Positions 32,199-44,067 of a DNA stretch of 64,000 bases are shown here, piece after piece (the first letter of the stretch is position 1; each line of letters opens with the position of its first letter). Under the pieces are notes generated by a model. That model saw nothing but the letters and a program-made list of their open reading frames with translations. It was not told the origin of the DNA and did no database searches. The position numbers were made by a program, and so were the translations under genes. The DNA lies in the NCBI RefSeq assembly GCF_001908105.1, contig NZ_MKGQ01000007.1:62001-126000 (forward strand), in the 5' to 3' direction. Origin of the DNA: Xenorhabdus eapokensis. GTDB lineage: Bacteria > Pseudomonadota > Gammaproteobacteria > Enterobacterales > Enterobacteriaceae.

Positions 32199-32257
32199 AT
32201 TTAGGGCGTCCCCTAAGTCTTAATGAAAGGTAATCACCCGCAGTAAGGTCATATAAT

Positions 32258-33985
32258 ATGATTTCAGGCATCTTAGTATCACCAGGAATTGCTTTCGGTA
32301 AAGCGTTATTACTGAAAGAAGATCCCATCATTATCAATCATAAAAAAATTATTCCTGAACAAGTCGAACAAGAAATTTCCCGCTTTAAGCAAGGCCGTGA
32401 CAAATCTTCCGCACAATTAGAAATCATTAGAGAAACAGCCGAAAAAAATCTGGGTGCAGAAAAGGCCGAAATCTTCGAAGGCCATATCATGTTGCTGGAA
32501 GATGAAGAGCTAGAGCAGGAAATCATCACGCTTATTAAAAAAAATCTGTTAACAGCAGATGCAGCCGTTCATTCCGTTATTGAAGATCAGGCCAATGCGC
32601 TGGAAGTACTGGATGATGAATATTTGAAAGAGCGAGCCGCCGATGTCCGTGATATTGGTAAGCGCTTACTAAAAAATATTCTGGATATGCCAATTATCGA
32701 CTTGGGTTCCATTGAAGAAGAAGTCATCTTGGTTGCCAGTGATCTGACGCCATCAGAAACCGCACAACTCAATCTGGACAAGGTATTAGGTTTCATCACT
32801 GATCTAGGCGGCCGCACTTCCCACACTTCCATTATGGCTCGCTCGCTGGAATTACCCGCAATTGTTGGTACAACCAATGCGACCAGGCAAATCCAAAATG
32901 GTAATTACCTGATTCTGGATGCCGTCAATAATCACATTTATGTGAACCCCTCTGATACCGAAATCGAGAAACTGAAAACAGCGAAAATTGAGTATCTGAC
33001 AGAAAAAAACGAACTGGCGAAGCTGAAAGACTTACCTGCCATCACACTGGATGGTCATCAAGTTGAAGTTTGCGCCAATATCGGTACAGTCCGTGACATC
33101 GCTGGCGCTGAACGCAATGGTGCCGAAGGTGTTGGTTTATACCGTACTGAATTCCTGTTTATGGATCGCGATTCTCTGCCAACCGAAGACGAACAATTTG
33201 AGGCCTATAAAGCCGTTGCAGAAGCTGTTGGCAACCAAGCTGTCATTATCCGTACAATGGACATTGGTGGCGATAAAGACTTACCTTACATGAATCTGCC
33301 AAAAGAAGAAAACCCATTCCTTGGCTGGCGCGCGATCCGTATTTGCCTTGACCGTAAAGAGATTTTGCATTCTCAATTACGTGCTATCCTGCGAGCTTCT
33401 GCATTTGGTAAACTTCGCATTATGTTCCCAATGATTATTTCAGTTGAAGAAATTCGGGAATTGAAAGTTGAGCTTGCGTTACTCAAAGAGCAGTTACGCA
33501 ATGAAAACAAAGCATTTGATGAATCGATTGAAGTTGGCATCATGGTGGAAACGCCTGCTGCTGCAACCATTGCTCATCATCTTGCAAAAGAAGTTGACTT
33601 TTTTAGTATTGGGACAAACGATCTAACTCAGTATACTCTTGCGGTAGACCGTGGTAATGAGCTGATTTCTCATCTCTACAACCCAATGTCACCAGCAGTG
33701 TTGAGCTTAATCAAGCAGGTTATTGATGCTTCACACGCAGAAGGCAAATGGACTGGCATGTGTGGAGAGCTGGCCGGTGATGAGCGCGCCACACTGTTAC
33801 TTCTGGGCATGGGGTTGGATGAGTTCAGCATGAGTGCAATATCAATTCCACGCATTAAAAAGATCATCCGTAATACTAATTATGATGATGCAAAAGCACT
33901 GGCAGAGCAGGCTTTGACTCAGCCAACAGCAAAGGAATTGATGGATTTGGTTGACACCTTTACCAGAGAAAAAACACTCTGCTAA
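32258..33985 (+). CDS. ptsI: PTS enzyme I (phosphoenolpyruvate-protein phosphotransferase)
   Basis: A 575-residue enzyme I, the same length as in E. coli. It takes phosphate from phosphoenolpyruvate onto the active histidine in [13 protein letters not shown] (about His189) and passes it to HPr. The C-terminal PEP-binding barrel includes [26 protein letters not shown] and GIMVETPAA, with the catalytic Cys in GMCGELAGD. No frameshift. It is followed 45 bases later by crr. Confidence 0.99.
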   Translation: MISGILVSPGIAFGKALLLKEDPIIINHKKIIPEQVEQEISRFKQGRDKSSAQLEIIRETAEKNLGAEKAEIFEGHIMLLEDEELEQEIITLIKKNLLTADAAVHSVIEDQANALEVLDDEYLKERAADVRDIGKRLLKNILDMPIIDLGSIEEEVILVASDLTPSETAQLNLDKVLGFITDLGGRTSHTSIMARSLELPAIVGTTNATRQIQNGNYLILDAVNNHIYVNPSDTEIEKLKTAKIEYLTEKNELAKLKDLPAITLDGHQVEVCANIGTVRDIAGAERNGAEGVGLYRTEFLFMDRDSLPTEDEQFEAYKAVAEAVGNQAVIIRTMDIGGDKDLPYMNLPKEENPFLGWRAIRICLDRKEILHSQLRAILRASAFGKLRIMFPMIISVEEIRELKVELALLKEQLRNENKAFDESIEVGIMVETPAAATIAHHLAKEVDFFSIGTNDLTQYTLAVDRGNELISHLYNPMSPAVLSLIKQVIDASHAEGKWTGMCGELAGDERATLLLLGMGLDEFSMSAISIPRIKKIIRNTNYDDAKALAEQALTQPTAKELMDLVDTFTREKTLC

Positions 33986-34030
33986 GAATTAGCCAGAATA
34001 CGGTCCCATTAAACAATTAGGAGAAGATTC

Positions 34031-34540
34031 ATGGGTCTGCTTGATAAATTGAAATCTCTGGTTTCAGACGATAAAAAAAATAGTGGCAGTATTGAAATTA
34101 TCGCACCATTGTCAGGTGAGATAGTCAACATCGAAGATGTTCCAGATGTTGTTTTTGCTGAAAAAATCGTTGGTGATGGTATCGCTATTAAACCAACCGG
34201 CAACAAAATTGTCGCTCCTGTTGATGGCACCATTGGTAAGATCTTCGAAACTAATCATGCTTTTTCTATCGAATCTGATAGTGGCATTGAGCTATTCGTC
34301 CATTTTGGCATTGATACCGTTGAACTGAAAGGTGAAGGTTTTAAACGCATTGCCGAAGAAGGTCAACGGGTACAAAAAGGTGATTTGGTTTTAGAGTTTG
34401 ATCTGGCATTTCTGGAAGAAAGAGCTAAATCAACCTTAACTCCTGTTGTTATTTCTAACATGGACGAAATTAAAGAGTTAACGAAAGTCAGTGGAGCAGT
34501 GGTCGTTGGTGAGTCTGTTATTATGCGCATCAAGAAGTGA
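34031..34540 (+). CDS. crr: PTS glucose-specific enzyme IIA (IIA-Glc)
   Basis: A 169-residue IIA-Glc, the same length as E. coli. The active His lies in [13 protein letters not shown] (about His91), near the second active-site His in ETNHAFS. It donates phosphate to IIBC-Glc, inhibits sugar permeases when unphosphorylated and stimulates adenylate cyclase when phosphorylated. RBS AGGAGA lies eight bases before ATG. E. coli pdxK, usually next, is absent here. Confidence 0.99.
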   Translation: MGLLDKLKSLVSDDKKNSGSIEIIAPLSGEIVNIEDVPDVVFAEKIVGDGIAIKPTGNKIVAPVDGTIGKIFETNHAFSIESDSGIELFVHFGIDTVELKGEGFKRIAEEGQRVQKGDLVLEFDLAFLEERAKSTLTPVVISNMDEIKELTKVSGAVVVGESVIMRIKK

Positions 34541-34577
34541 CAGAAAAATCATTGAGGAATATTTCCCTCTTTTTCTG
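34541..34577 (+). terminator. Hairpin directly after crr
   Basis: CAGAAAAA (34541-34548) and TTTTTCTG (34570-34577) pair, with an inner GAGG / CCTC stem. It begins at the base after the crr stop and is the first of two stem-loops between crr and cysM. Confidence 0.65.
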
Positions 34578-34611
34578 TTAAGCGATTCATTTTAATTGAT
34601 GAACTGTTCGT

Positions 34612-34669
34612 AAATCGTCACTGTTTTATCAAGCGAGTTAGTCGAATGTTTGATAAAACAGGGCGATTT
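34612..34669. terminator. Bidirectional terminator between crr and cysM
   Basis: A perfect 12-bp inverted repeat (CTGTTTTATCAA / TTGATAAAACAG) with a 17-base loop, extended outside by AAATCG / CGATTT and followed by TTTTTTT. It lies between the convergent genes crr and cysM and probably ends both. Confidence 0.88.
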
Positions 34670-34704
34670 TTTTTGAAATTATAGGCGTAATAAAAGATAA
34701 AAAG

Positions 34705-35586
34705 TTAATTAAAAACACCGGTAGATAAATACCTATCACCACGATCACAGATAATCGCAACAATGACTGCTCCAGGGTTTTCGGCCGCGATGCGTAACGC
34801 GCCAGAAACAGCACCGCCAGAGCTTACGCCACAAAAAATACCTTCTTTCTGTGCCAACAGCCGCATCATCGTTTCTGCTTCACTCTGAGTAATATCCAAG
34901 ATCTGATCCACCAGCTCTTTCTGATAAATGCCGGGCATATAGGCCGGAGACCAACGACGAATACCAGGAATATGACTGTTTTCCGCAGGTTGTAATCCGA
35001 TGGTTGTCACTCTGTCTGACTGAGATTTCAGATAGCGGCTCACCCCCGTAATCGTACCTGTCGTTCCCATACTGGAGACAAAGTGCGTGATCCGTCCCTG
35101 TGTTTGTTGCCAAATTTCCGGACCCGTAGTATTAAAGTGTGCCAGTGAATTATCCGTATTATTAAATTGGTCCAGAACTTTTCCTTCCCCATTCTTCTCC
35201 ATTTCTTGTGCCAAATCCCGCGCACCTTCCATTCCCAATTCTTTACTGACTAAAATTAATTCAGCACCGTAAGCTCGCATTGATGCCTGCCTCTCAAGGC
35301 TCATATTTTCAGGCATCAACAATTTTAGGCGATATCCTTTTACCGCCGCGATCATCGCCAGTGCAATGCCGGTATTGCCACTTGTTGCTTCAATCAAAAC
35401 ATCACCTGAGGCAATTTCCCCACGCAATTCCGCTTGCAGGATCATCGAAAGTGCAGCCCTGTCTTTTACGGAACCCGCCGGATTATTACCTTCCAGCTTT
35501 ACCCAAATCTCAGCATCAACACATTCTGTAATTCGTTGTAATTTCACCAGCGGTGTATTACCTATAAACTCTTCCAAGCTTGCCAC
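34705..35586 (-). CDS. cysM: Cysteine synthase B
   Basis: A 293-residue PLP enzyme (E. coli 303) that makes cysteine, or S-sulfocysteine from thiosulfate. The PLP lysine is Lys41 in NPAGSVKDRAAL, followed by [13 protein letters not shown] and SSMGTTGTITG. It is next to the cysPTWA transporter that brings in thiosulfate, its special substrate. It ends slightly earlier than the E. coli enzyme but looks complete. Confidence 0.97.
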   Translation of the reverse strand: MASLEEFIGNTPLVKLQRITECVDAEIWVKLEGNNPAGSVKDRAALSMILQAELRGEIASGDVLIEATSGNTGIALAMIAAVKGYRLKLLMPENMSLERQASMRAYGAELILVSKELGMEGARDLAQEMEKNGEGKVLDQFNNTDNSLAHFNTTGPEIWQQTQGRITHFVSSMGTTGTITGVSRYLKSQSDRVTTIGLQPAENSHIPGIRRWSPAYMPGIYQKELVDQILDITQSEAETMMRLLAQKEGIFCGVSSGGAVSGALRIAAENPGAVIVAIICDRGDRYLSTGVFN

Positions 35587-35719
35587 AGCATTAACCTAAT
35601 TCGTATAAGAATGGATAAACAAATAATCATATTAAGGAAACTGTAGCAAGACATTAAGCAAAAAATCCCCACTCCTTTGCATAGCAGGGAATAAGGATTC
35701 AATATAAAGATGAATTAAA

Positions 35720-36808
35720 TCAGGCAGATTCAGCAAACCGCAACACTTTTAATGGCAAATCCCCCGCATACAAACGAGCGCCTGTGCCACCAATAAAATA
35801 GTCATTTCCCCTAACCGGTATGGAGGAAGCATCCCGCCAAATCACTGACAGGTATTCATCACCCCATCCTAACGGCTGAACAGATAGCAGGAAAAAATGG
35901 CCGCGCGGGCTCACTTCCATCACTTGCACTGGCAAAGGGCAGGCAGGTGTTTGCTTGGCACTAAGCGTCATATCCCAGGGCCGGAAAAAAACATCAACAT
36001 TTCCTTGATGTAGCGGTGTGATATTCAATGGAAAAATTTTCCCGCCAATCCAGAGTTGGGAACCTTTAATTTCACCATTCAGTTTGTTTATTTCCCCCAT
36101 GAATTCAAGGACAAAACGGCTCTCCGGTTCATGCCATACTTGTTGGGGAGTACCGGCCTGCTCAATGCGCCCTTGATTCATCAGTACCACCCTGTCAGCG
36201 ACTTCCATTGCCTCTTCTTGATCATGGGTGACAAATACGCTGGTAAACTGCAATTCTTCATGTAACTGCCGCAACCAACGACGCAATTCCATGCGAACCT
36301 GAGCATCTAATGCACCAAAAGGTTCATCCAACAAGAGGATCTGTGGTTCAACCGCCAATGCCCTTGCTAAGGCTACACGCTGTTTTTGCCCACCAGAAAG
36401 CTGCGATGGATAACGTTCTGCTAAATGGGAAAGTTGCACCATATCTAGCAAGGCCATCACTTTACTACGCAGTGCCTCAGCAGTGGGACGCTGACGACGA
36501 GGGAGAACGGTCAGGCCAAAAGCTACGTTATCGAACACCGTCATATGGCGAAATAAAGCATAGTGTTGGAAGACAAATCCAACACGCCGATCTTTTGCAT
36601 GTAGTCGGCTGACATCCTGCCCGTGGAATTTCAATTGGCCTGCACTCTGCTGCTCAAGCCCTGCGATGATCCGCAACAATGTCGTCTTGCCAGAACCCGA
36701 TGGGCCAAGCAGGGCTACCATCTCACCCGATTCAATATCCAGTGAAATTTCATTCAGTATCTGAGATCGACCAAAAGATTTACTGATTTTACTGATTTCA
36801 ATACTCAT
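35720..36808 (-). CDS. cysA: Sulfate/thiosulfate ABC transporter ATPase CysA
   Basis: A 362-residue ABC ATPase (E. coli 365). Walker A is GPSGSGKTT, the signature [15 protein letters not shown], Walker [13 protein letters not shown], and the H-loop [11 protein letters not shown]. The C-terminal 120 residues form the TOBE-type regulatory domain. ATG 36808 ([18 protein letters not shown]) matches the family; the frame open to 36850 overlaps cysW and is rejected. It powers CysT/CysW. There are 14 bases between cysW and cysA. Confidence 0.98.
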   Translation of the reverse strand: MSIEISKISKSFGRSQILNEISLDIESGEMVALLGPSGSGKTTLLRIIAGLEQQSAGQLKFHGQDVSRLHAKDRRVGFVFQHYALFRHMTVFDNVAFGLTVLPRRQRPTAEALRSKVMALLDMVQLSHLAERYPSQLSGGQKQRVALARALAVEPQILLLDEPFGALDAQVRMELRRWLRQLHEELQFTSVFVTHDQEEAMEVADRVVLMNQGRIEQAGTPQQVWHEPESRFVLEFMGEINKLNGEIKGSQLWIGGKIFPLNITPLHQGNVDVFFRPWDMTLSAKQTPACPLPVQVMEVSPRGHFFLLSVQPLGWGDEYLSVIWRDASSIPVRGNDYFIGGTGARLYAGDLPLKVLRFAESA

Positions 36809-36822
36809 ATCCCGTTCCTCAC

Positions 36823-37656
36823 CTACCCTTGCTGGCGGCTTAAACGCCATTGCAATGCACTTTTGACAATCAGGGTAATCATCGCCATCACCGCCAATAA
36901 GGCCGCAGCCGTAAATGCGCCAACCGTGTTGTAATCTTGATACAACAGCTCCACCTGCAAAGGCAGCGTATAGGTTTCACCACGAATGGCTCCCGATACC
37001 ACAGACACAGCCCCAAATTCCCCAATCGCCCGCGCATTGGTCAAAACAACGCCATATAACAACGCCCAACGAATATTTGGCAATGTCACGCGCCAGAACA
37101 TCTTCCAGCCGGAAGCGCCCAATAATATGGCAGCTTCATCTTCCTGATTACCTTGGCTCAACATCACCGGCACTAATTCACGGACCACAAACGGACATGT
37201 CACAAACACGGTCACCAATACCATACCAGGCCATGAGAACATCAATTGGATGTCATAACTCCCCAACCAACCATTAGCACCATAAAAAAGCAGATAAAGT
37301 AACCCAGCTACAACCGGCGAAATCGCAAACGGAATATCAATTAATGTCAGCAATAATTGTCTGCCGGGGAATTGGAAACGTGTGACTAACCACGCCGTCA
37401 TCACACCAAAAACTAAATTAAGGGGGACGGTAATAAGCGCAATCATCACGGTCAGCCAGATAGCGTGTAGCATATCGGAATCGAAAAGGTTCTGGGCAAC
37501 CATGTCGATTCCTTTAGAAAAGGCAGTCAAGAAAATCCATGCTATCGGTATGACCAACAATAGAAGAGAAAAAAGTACACCAGTGCCGATCAACAACCAT
37601 TTTCCCCAATTTATAGAGAAACGTTGTGCCACTGTGTGTACGGAAAATTCAGTCAT
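36823..37656 (-). CDS. cysW: Sulfate/thiosulfate permease subunit CysW
   Basis: A 277-residue inner-membrane permease (E. coli 291) with six predicted helices and the EAA-type cytoplasmic loop ([24 protein letters not shown]) that contacts CysA. It pairs with CysT. Its start overlaps the cysT stop by one base, indicating coupled translation. Confidence 0.97.
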   Translation of the reverse strand: MTEFSVHTVAQRFSINWGKWLLIGTGVLFSLLLLVIPIAWIFLTAFSKGIDMVAQNLFDSDMLHAIWLTVMIALITVPLNLVFGVMTAWLVTRFQFPGRQLLLTLIDIPFAISPVVAGLLYLLFYGANGWLGSYDIQLMFSWPGMVLVTVFVTCPFVVRELVPVMLSQGNQEDEAAILLGASGWKMFWRVTLPNIRWALLYGVVLTNARAIGEFGAVSVVSGAIRGETYTLPLQVELLYQDYNTVGAFTAAALLAVMAMITLIVKSALQWRLSRQQG

Positions 37657-38486
37657 TAATGTCCCCCTATCCGTTTACCAAAGCGGCTTTGCAATATATT
37701 GACACTAAACAGCAGTAATAACGATGCAGCGAGGATGACGGAAGCGATCGCACTCGCAGCCGGATAATCAAATTCTTGCAGGCGGATAAAGATCATCAGG
37801 GAAGCAACTTCAGTTTGCCAGGCAAGATTGCCGGCAATGAAAATCACGGCACCAAATTCTCCCAGGCTACGAGTAAAAGAGAGCACCGTTCCGGCAATCA
37901 ATGCAGGTGAAACCTCAGGTAATACAACCCGCCGAAAAGTTTGCCAACGGCTTGCTCCCAATGTCTGTGCTGCTTCCTCGTATTCAGGGCCTAATTCTTC
38001 AAGTACAGGCTGAACAGTGCGCACCACAAACGGCAGGCTAGTGAATGCCATTGCGACTGCAATGCCCAGCCAGGTATTGGTGACTTTGATATCAAAATTA
38101 CCAAGCCAGGCACCATACCACCCAGTTGCAGCAAAGAGCGTCGCTAGCGTTAAACCTGCAACTGCCGTCGGTAAAGCAAATGGCAAATCCATCAAACCAT
38201 CTAATAAACTGCGTCCGGGAAATTGATAGCGCGTTAATATCCAGGCCATCAACATGCCAAAAACCATATTGAACACACTGGCAACCGCTGCGGCCAACAA
38301 TGTCACCTTATAAGCGGCAACAACCTGTGGGTTGATGATGACTTGCCAATATTGCTCCCATGTCATACTGGAAAGCTGTACTACCAGCGCACTTAATGGC
38401 AATAGCAGAATAAGGCAGACATACAACAGGCTACAGCCTAAACTCAAGCCAAATCCGGGCAAGACACGTTTGCTAAATACCCGCAT
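37656..38486 (-). CDS. cysT: Sulfate/thiosulfate permease subunit CysT (CysU)
   Basis: A 276-residue permease (E. coli CysU 277) with six predicted membrane helices and the EAA loop (YEEAAQTLGASRWQTFRRVVLPEV). With CysW it forms the transport channel. The stop of cysP and start of cysT overlap by one base. Confidence 0.97.
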   Translation of the reverse strand: MRVFSKRVLPGFGLSLGCSLLYVCLILLLPLSALVVQLSSMTWEQYWQVIINPQVVAAYKVTLLAAAVASVFNMVFGMLMAWILTRYQFPGRSLLDGLMDLPFALPTAVAGLTLATLFAATGWYGAWLGNFDIKVTNTWLGIAVAMAFTSLPFVVRTVQPVLEELGPEYEEAAQTLGASRWQTFRRVVLPEVSPALIAGTVLSFTRSLGEFGAVIFIAGNLAWQTEVASLMIFIRLQEFDYPAASAIASVILAASLLLLFSVNILQSRFGKRIGGH

Positions 38487-39523
38487 TATTTGCGCCCTTC
38501 TTTCACTAACTGATCAAGCGTACCGCCAGTATTGAAGTGAGTTTTCATCACTTGAGGCCAGCTACCGAATTGTTCTTCCAGGCGAAACAGTTTGGTTACA
38601 GGAAAACGGGATTGCTGTGCTTTCATCACATTTTGATCGATTACACGATAATTAAAACTGGCTATGATTTGCTGGGCTGCCGGACTATACAGATAATTTA
38701 AATACGCTTTAGCAACCGCTTCCGTACCGTTTTTCTGAACATTCTTATCCACCCAGGTTACCGGAAATTCAGCCAAAATATTCACCGGAGGTACAATAAC
38801 CTGGTAATGATCTTCCCCATACTGTTTACGAATGTTATTGACCTCAGATTCGAAGCTAATCAGCACATCCCCGATTCCCCGCTCAATAAAGGAAGTTGTT
38901 GCGCCACGACCTCCGGTATCAAATACCTCGACATTCTGTAAAAAATGCTGCATCAGTTGGCGAACCTTAGCGGGATCATGCGGATTTTTTTGCTGAAAAG
39001 CGCCCCAGGCGGCCAAATAGGTATAGCGCCCATTACCTGACGTTTTTGGGTTTGGGAAAATTAACTTGACGTCATTGCGCACTAAATCTTCCCAGGTTTG
39101 GATATGCCTGGGATTACCTTTGCGTACCAGAAATGCCATAGTGGAATAATATGGCGAACTGTTATTCGGCAAACGCTGTTGCCAATGAGCGGGAATAAGA
39201 TTGCCGCGATCGTGCAAGATCTGGATATCTGTGACTTGGTTATAAGTGACGACATCTGCCCGCAATCCATGCAAAATGGCCAATGCTTGTTTAGATGAAC
39301 CGGCATGGGACTGCTTGATGGTCAGCTTATCCTGCGGGTTCCGTTCATTCCATTGTTTTTCAAATTCTGGATTCAAGCCCAAGAATAGTTCTCGTCCAAT
39401 ATCGTAAGAGCTATTCAACAACTCAACAGCCAAGGCGTTAGAGCTATAAACGTTGAGACAGGCACAAAACAACAGGCTAATCACTCCGCTGAGTAATTTA
39501 TTTTTTATTGCCACTATTTTCAT
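38486..39523 (-). CDS. cysP: Thiosulfate/sulfate-binding protein CysP
   Basis: A 345-residue periplasmic binding protein (E. coli 338). The signal peptide spans about residues 1-32 and ends at SSNALA; the mature protein starts [14 protein letters not shown]. Conserved ligand-pocket segments include [34 protein letters not shown] and [13 protein letters not shown]. It is the first gene of cysPTWA. In E. coli the operon is switched on by CysB under sulfur limitation; the 260 bases upstream would hold that promoter, though I cannot place the CysB site. Confidence 0.97.
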   Translation of the reverse strand: MKIVAIKNKLLSGVISLLFCACLNVYSSNALAVELLNSSYDIGRELFLGLNPEFEKQWNERNPQDKLTIKQSHAGSSKQALAILHGLRADVVTYNQVTDIQILHDRGNLIPAHWQQRLPNNSSPYYSTMAFLVRKGNPRHIQTWEDLVRNDVKLIFPNPKTSGNGRYTYLAAWGAFQQKNPHDPAKVRQLMQHFLQNVEVFDTGGRGATTSFIERGIGDVLISFESEVNNIRKQYGEDHYQVIVPPVNILAEFPVTWVDKNVQKNGTEAVAKAYLNYLYSPAAQQIIASFNYRVIDQNVMKAQQSRFPVTKLFRLEEQFGSWPQVMKTHFNTGGTLDQLVKEGRK

Positions 39524-39785
39524 CCAACACCCTACTCGTCACATCATTTGACAACAATTTCTCTACTGTATCTAGAATCCTTATAACAAGGTAGTTTACT
39601 AGCTACTGTTTTATATACCGAATTTTTATGAGAAATGATGAAAAGCGATAAGGTATAGAAAATATCAGGTTACAGATGCCAGCCGCTTTCAACTCTCTGA
39701 AACGGTTTGAATTCTGGCACTCTGCCCTGATCATCCAAGTGGGTTAAAAGATTTTTACGTGATACAAAGCTTTTTTAGGCGTTTA

Positions 39786-40397
39786 TCAGGATTTCCAAAT
39801 AATGCGGGAAATTTTCCAGTCCTTCAAAACATCATCAGAAGGCATTAACCCTTCAGGTCCCTCCCAAACTCCGGTAAAAACATAGCTGACATGTTGACTT
39901 TGTGAAGCAGTACAAATGACAGCTGGCGACACAGTAAGATCATGAGAGCGCTGACATTTTCCAAATGCCTGGTGATAGAGATTGGAGAAAGGTGTGCCTA
40001 TTTTCGTTCCCCAAACTGTTTTAACCTCATCATCCAACACGTCAATGCGATCAACTTTACCATTGACCAGACCGTGAAACTCCAGTTTTACCTGACCATC
40101 TTCCATGCCCTGAATAACACTCACTAACTTGCCATCTTGCATCTCCATACCACTACGCAGACGATATTTTCCCTCCAACCCTTTTTCGATCGCAGATTGG
40201 GACATATCCGTCTGTTTATTGATTTTTCCTATACCCTGCTCAGAAACGCTTAAGGAACTGCCAAGCCAATTAAAAGGCGATGATATTCTTAAAGTTCCGG
40301 CACAAGCCGTCAATAAGAATGAGCATCCTACTAAACTGCTGACCACCATAACCCTCTTCTGTTTAGAACAGGAATTAAATGCAAAAAATTTATTCAT
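39786..40397 (-). CDS. yfeY: RpoE-regulated lipoprotein YfeY
   Basis: A 203-residue lipoprotein homologous to E. coli YfeY (191). The lipobox is LLTAC with Cys32 of the long form; an internal Met17 (position 40349) may be the true start and gives a normal-length signal. Conserved segments are KIGTPFSNLYHQAFGKCQ and GPEGLMPSDDVLKDWKISR. In E. coli expression depends on sigma E, and its function is unknown. I did not find a convincing sigma-E promoter upstream. Confidence 0.92.
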   Translation of the reverse strand: MNKFFAFNSCSKQKRVMVVSSLVGCSFLLTACAGTLRISSPFNWLGSSLSVSEQGIGKINKQTDMSQSAIEKGLEGKYRLRSGMEMQDGKLVSVIQGMEDGQVKLEFHGLVNGKVDRIDVLDDEVKTVWGTKIGTPFSNLYHQAFGKCQRSHDLTVSPAVICTASQSQHVSYVFTGVWEGPEGLMPSDDVLKDWKISRIIWKS

Positions 40398-40697
40398 CTT
40401 TGTTTTCTTAACCTTTATCTCTATGGAGTTGTCATTTGATATCTATCAGACCACCTTCCTAAAAAAACATTCAATTGTAAATATACAAACCATTCATCAA
40501 CAGAAACAACAAGATCATGTTTAAAAGATGTTATTTATTAAGTATTGCTCATCCATTTATAAAATAAACTGCATGATCGAGTAGCATTGATATTGATAAT
40601 GTTTTCATCCCGTTATCCTATGTCGGTTATCAGCCAATGCTTATTTTATATTTCGCTGTTATGGATCATAGGATAAACCCTATAACTCAGGAGATAA
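40398..40697. other. Intergenic region, nothing recognised
   Basis: 300 AT-rich bases between the divergent yfeY and the small gene at 40698. It must contain the promoters for both. I see no repeats, RNA gene or clear regulatory site. AGGAG (40689-40693) is the ribosome-binding site of the small gene. Confidence 0.5.
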
Positions 40698-40949
40698 ATG
40701 ATGAACACACCTTATCAATATCAAGTCGATTATCAGCAACCTTCCGGCTGGACTGTATTAAAAGGAAAGTCCATATCCTCTATACCTGAACATTATTTTC
40801 TATCTAAGGATGAGAATGGGAATATTAAAGTGGTGCTTTACTTTGACAATAAAAAGCCGGCAATGTCAAAAGATCTTCTTGTGATAAAAAACAAATATAT
40901 AAGAAGATGGGCACACTCCATTCATGCTCCATCAAAAAATAATGATTGA
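40698..40949 (+). CDS. Small hypothetical protein
   Basis: An 83-residue protein with a good AGGAG upstream; ATG 40698 (4-nt spacing) or ATG 40701 (7-nt spacing, better) may be the start. It is rich in Tyr, Lys and Ser, without a signal peptide or membrane helix. I do not recognise it. It occupies the yfeY-ypeA gap, where E. coli has other genes, so it may be lineage-specific. Confidence 0.6.
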   Translation: MMNTPYQYQVDYQQPSGWTVLKGKSISSIPEHYFLSKDENGNIKVVLYFDNKKPAMSKDLLVIKNKYIRRWAHSIHAPSKNND

Positions 40950-41038
40950 AAAAGATAATGATGGCTAAATAGAGAGTATATAAATAATATGATCCTATTC
41001 AGCCATTACATAACTTGTAGGTTTATCTAACAATTCAT

Positions 41039-41461
41039 TTAATCAATAATCAATCGCTTGCTAAACATGACATTTTCTTGACCAAAATAATCATATTCCA
41101 TCTTTTCACACATACAGATTGTTGCATCATTCTCTTCTGGAACCACGATCAAAATACTGGGGCAACCTCTGGCCAATAATTTTTTTTCCAGGCGGGAGAT
41201 CAATGCATTGGCTATTCCCCTTCCTCTGAATTCAGGATGTACACCCAGATAATAGGCATGACCACGATGTCCATCATAACCGCCCATAACTGTACCAACT
41301 ACTTCTCCTGCAACTTCAGCAACCAGAAATAAATCAGCATCATGGGTGAGTTTGCGTTCAATATCTATTTCTGGATCATCACCAGAGTTAATCAAATCAC
41401 AACGTTCCCAAAGTGTGATAACGGCTTCAAAGTCGTCTTGCCGAAATACCCGAATTTCCAT
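41039..41461 (-). CDS. ypeA: GNAT-family acetyltransferase YpeA
   Basis: A 140-residue N-acetyltransferase, homologous to E. coli YpeA (141). The acetyl-CoA binding motif is [20 protein letters not shown], and the sequence [20 protein letters not shown] is nearly unchanged. The substrate is unknown. The last 30 residues diverge from E. coli. It is divergent from hemF; E. coli amiA, between them in that genome, is absent. Confidence 0.95.
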   Translation of the reverse strand: MEIRVFRQDDFEAVITLWERCDLINSGDDPEIDIERKLTHDADLFLVAEVAGEVVGTVMGGYDGHRGHAYYLGVHPEFRGRGIANALISRLEKKLLARGCPSILIVVPEENDATICMCEKMEYDYFGQENVMFSKRLIID

Positions 41462-41502
41462 AGTGAGTAAGCCTATTTAATAAGCAGTTGAATCAATGTT
41501 AA

Positions 41503-42510
<1,008 letters not shown>

Positions 42511-42517
42511 CAATTCT

Positions 42518-42553
42518 AAACAGGAATATAAGAAAATTTCTTTATTCCTGTTT
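42518..42553 (+). terminator. Terminator after hemF
   Basis: A perfect 11-bp stem (AAACAGGAATA / TATTCCTGTTT) with further inner AGAAA / TTTCT pairing, eight bases after the hemF stop. Confidence 0.87.
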
Positions 42554-42755
42554 TACGCCTTTATTTTAAAAAATTTAACCTGAAGAATATGGGTTATTTA
42601 TCATAACACTGATAAAAATATTTATTTTTTCATTAGCAATATTCTGACATAAAAAGTCAATGCTCATACTAATGACTCGCTTATTAATTACAGCTAGTAT
42701 TCAATCCGGGCCCAAAAAACGAATACAATATCTAACAACAAAATAGGGTATTATT

Positions 42756-43835
42756 ATGAGCAATAATCAAACCAACATATACAGCTTAATTCCTCCATTT
42801 ATTCTGGAATATATCTCTGATGATTGTGATATATATAATAACCAATATGTATTAAAGACCTTAGATCATGTTTATCAATTGATGAATGCGCCTGCTGAAG
42901 AAATTTTTTCTCAACAGGATAAGCAGGAAGCTAAAACAAAAGCAGACGATAAACTACATCGCACTATCTATGACGCTAAAAATAAAGAAGATTTTCCAGG
43001 GGAAGAGTTATCTCGCAGCGAAGGTATGCCAGAGAGTTTAGATGATTCAGTTAATGAGGCTTATGAATATCTTGGTAAGACTCATGAATTCTATAAAAAA
43101 GTTTTCGGCCGCAATTCTCTTGATAACAAAGGAATCAGGTTAATTGCTACAGTACATTATGGAAAAAATTATCTGAACGCATTCTGGACCAGAAAACAAA
43201 TGGTATTTGGTGATGGGGATGGAAAATATTTCAATCGTTTTACTTCTGCCATTGACATTATAGCTCATGAGTTAACTCACGGTGTCATCGAGAGCGAAGC
43301 TGGGCTGGATTATATCTACCAGTCTGGTGCTCTTAATGAATCCATCGCAGACGTATTTGGCATTATGGTAAAACAATATGTTAATAATCAAAAAGTCGAT
43401 GAATCCAACTGGCTATTAGGTCAAGGTTTACTGGGACCAAAATTTAACCCAGAAAATAAATCTGATGTTGGCCTACGCTCCTTTATTAACCCTGGAAGCG
43501 CATTTTCCGGAGATAAGCAAGTTGGTCATATGGATCAATATGAAGATCTCCCCTTTTTCGTTGATAATGGCGGCGTTCACATATATTCAGGCATTCCTAA
43601 CAAGGCATTTTATTTGGTAGCGACGGAGTTGGGAGGCTATGCCTGGGAAAAAGCAGGAAAAATTTGGTATGAAACGCTACTGGATAAGCGTCTATCTTCA
43701 GATGCAGATTTTGAAGATTTTGCCAAACTGACGATTGATAATGCTGAGAAGTTATTCGACCAGAAAACATCAGCTATTGTTAGTCGGGGTTGGAAACAGG
43801 TTGGTGTTTTACTTTCCAAAGAAAAATTAAATTAA
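42756..43835 (+). CDS. Protealysin-like M4 metalloprotease (copy 1)
   Basis: A 359-residue thermolysin-family zinc protease with a short protealysin-type propeptide (residues about 10-60, starting LIPPFILEYI). Zinc ligands are His171, His175 (HELTH) and Glu195 (GALNESIADVFG). The active-site His region is DNGGVHIYSGIPNKAFY. There is no classical signal peptide, as in protealysins. Family members in Serratia, and PrtS of Photorhabdus, act on host proteins in insect or eukaryotic infection. It has its own terminator and a paralogue downstream. Confidence 0.93.
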   Translation: MSNNQTNIYSLIPPFILEYISDDCDIYNNQYVLKTLDHVYQLMNAPAEEIFSQQDKQEAKTKADDKLHRTIYDAKNKEDFPGEELSRSEGMPESLDDSVNEAYEYLGKTHEFYKKVFGRNSLDNKGIRLIATVHYGKNYLNAFWTRKQMVFGDGDGKYFNRFTSAIDIIAHELTHGVIESEAGLDYIYQSGALNESIADVFGIMVKQYVNNQKVDESNWLLGQGLLGPKFNPENKSDVGLRSFINPGSAFSGDKQVGHMDQYEDLPFFVDNGGVHIYSGIPNKAFYLVATELGGYAWEKAGKIWYETLLDKRLSSDADFEDFAKLTIDNAEKLFDQKTSAIVSRGWKQVGVLLSKEKLN

Positions 43836-43893
43836 TATTAATAATATACCAATTCAGATTGGATGCAGTAACAGTAAGATAACCCTAAAATAA

Positions 43894-43925
43894 ATAATAA
43901 AGGGTTAAGGATAGCCCTTTATTAT
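43894..43925 (+). terminator. Terminator after protease copy 1
   Basis: An 11-bp stem ATAATAAAGGG / CCCTTTATTAT with a 10-base loop, followed by an AT-rich tail. It resembles the terminator at 45774-45801, consistent with duplication of the whole unit. Confidence 0.82.
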
Positions 43926-44067
43926 ATTTATAAATTAATATAATTAATATGTCATAACCCAACAAAAAAACCTTCCGTTAGTAGAAAATACCATCATTTA
44001 GATTAATACTTAATTAAAGTCCCTAGAGATAAAATATACATAACATCTAAAAAGTGGGGGTATTATT

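Noticed and set aside
40398..40697. Sigma-E promoter for yfeY
   Set aside because: A GGAAGGT/TCAAA pair exists but the spacing is only 13 bases instead of about 16, so it is not convincing.
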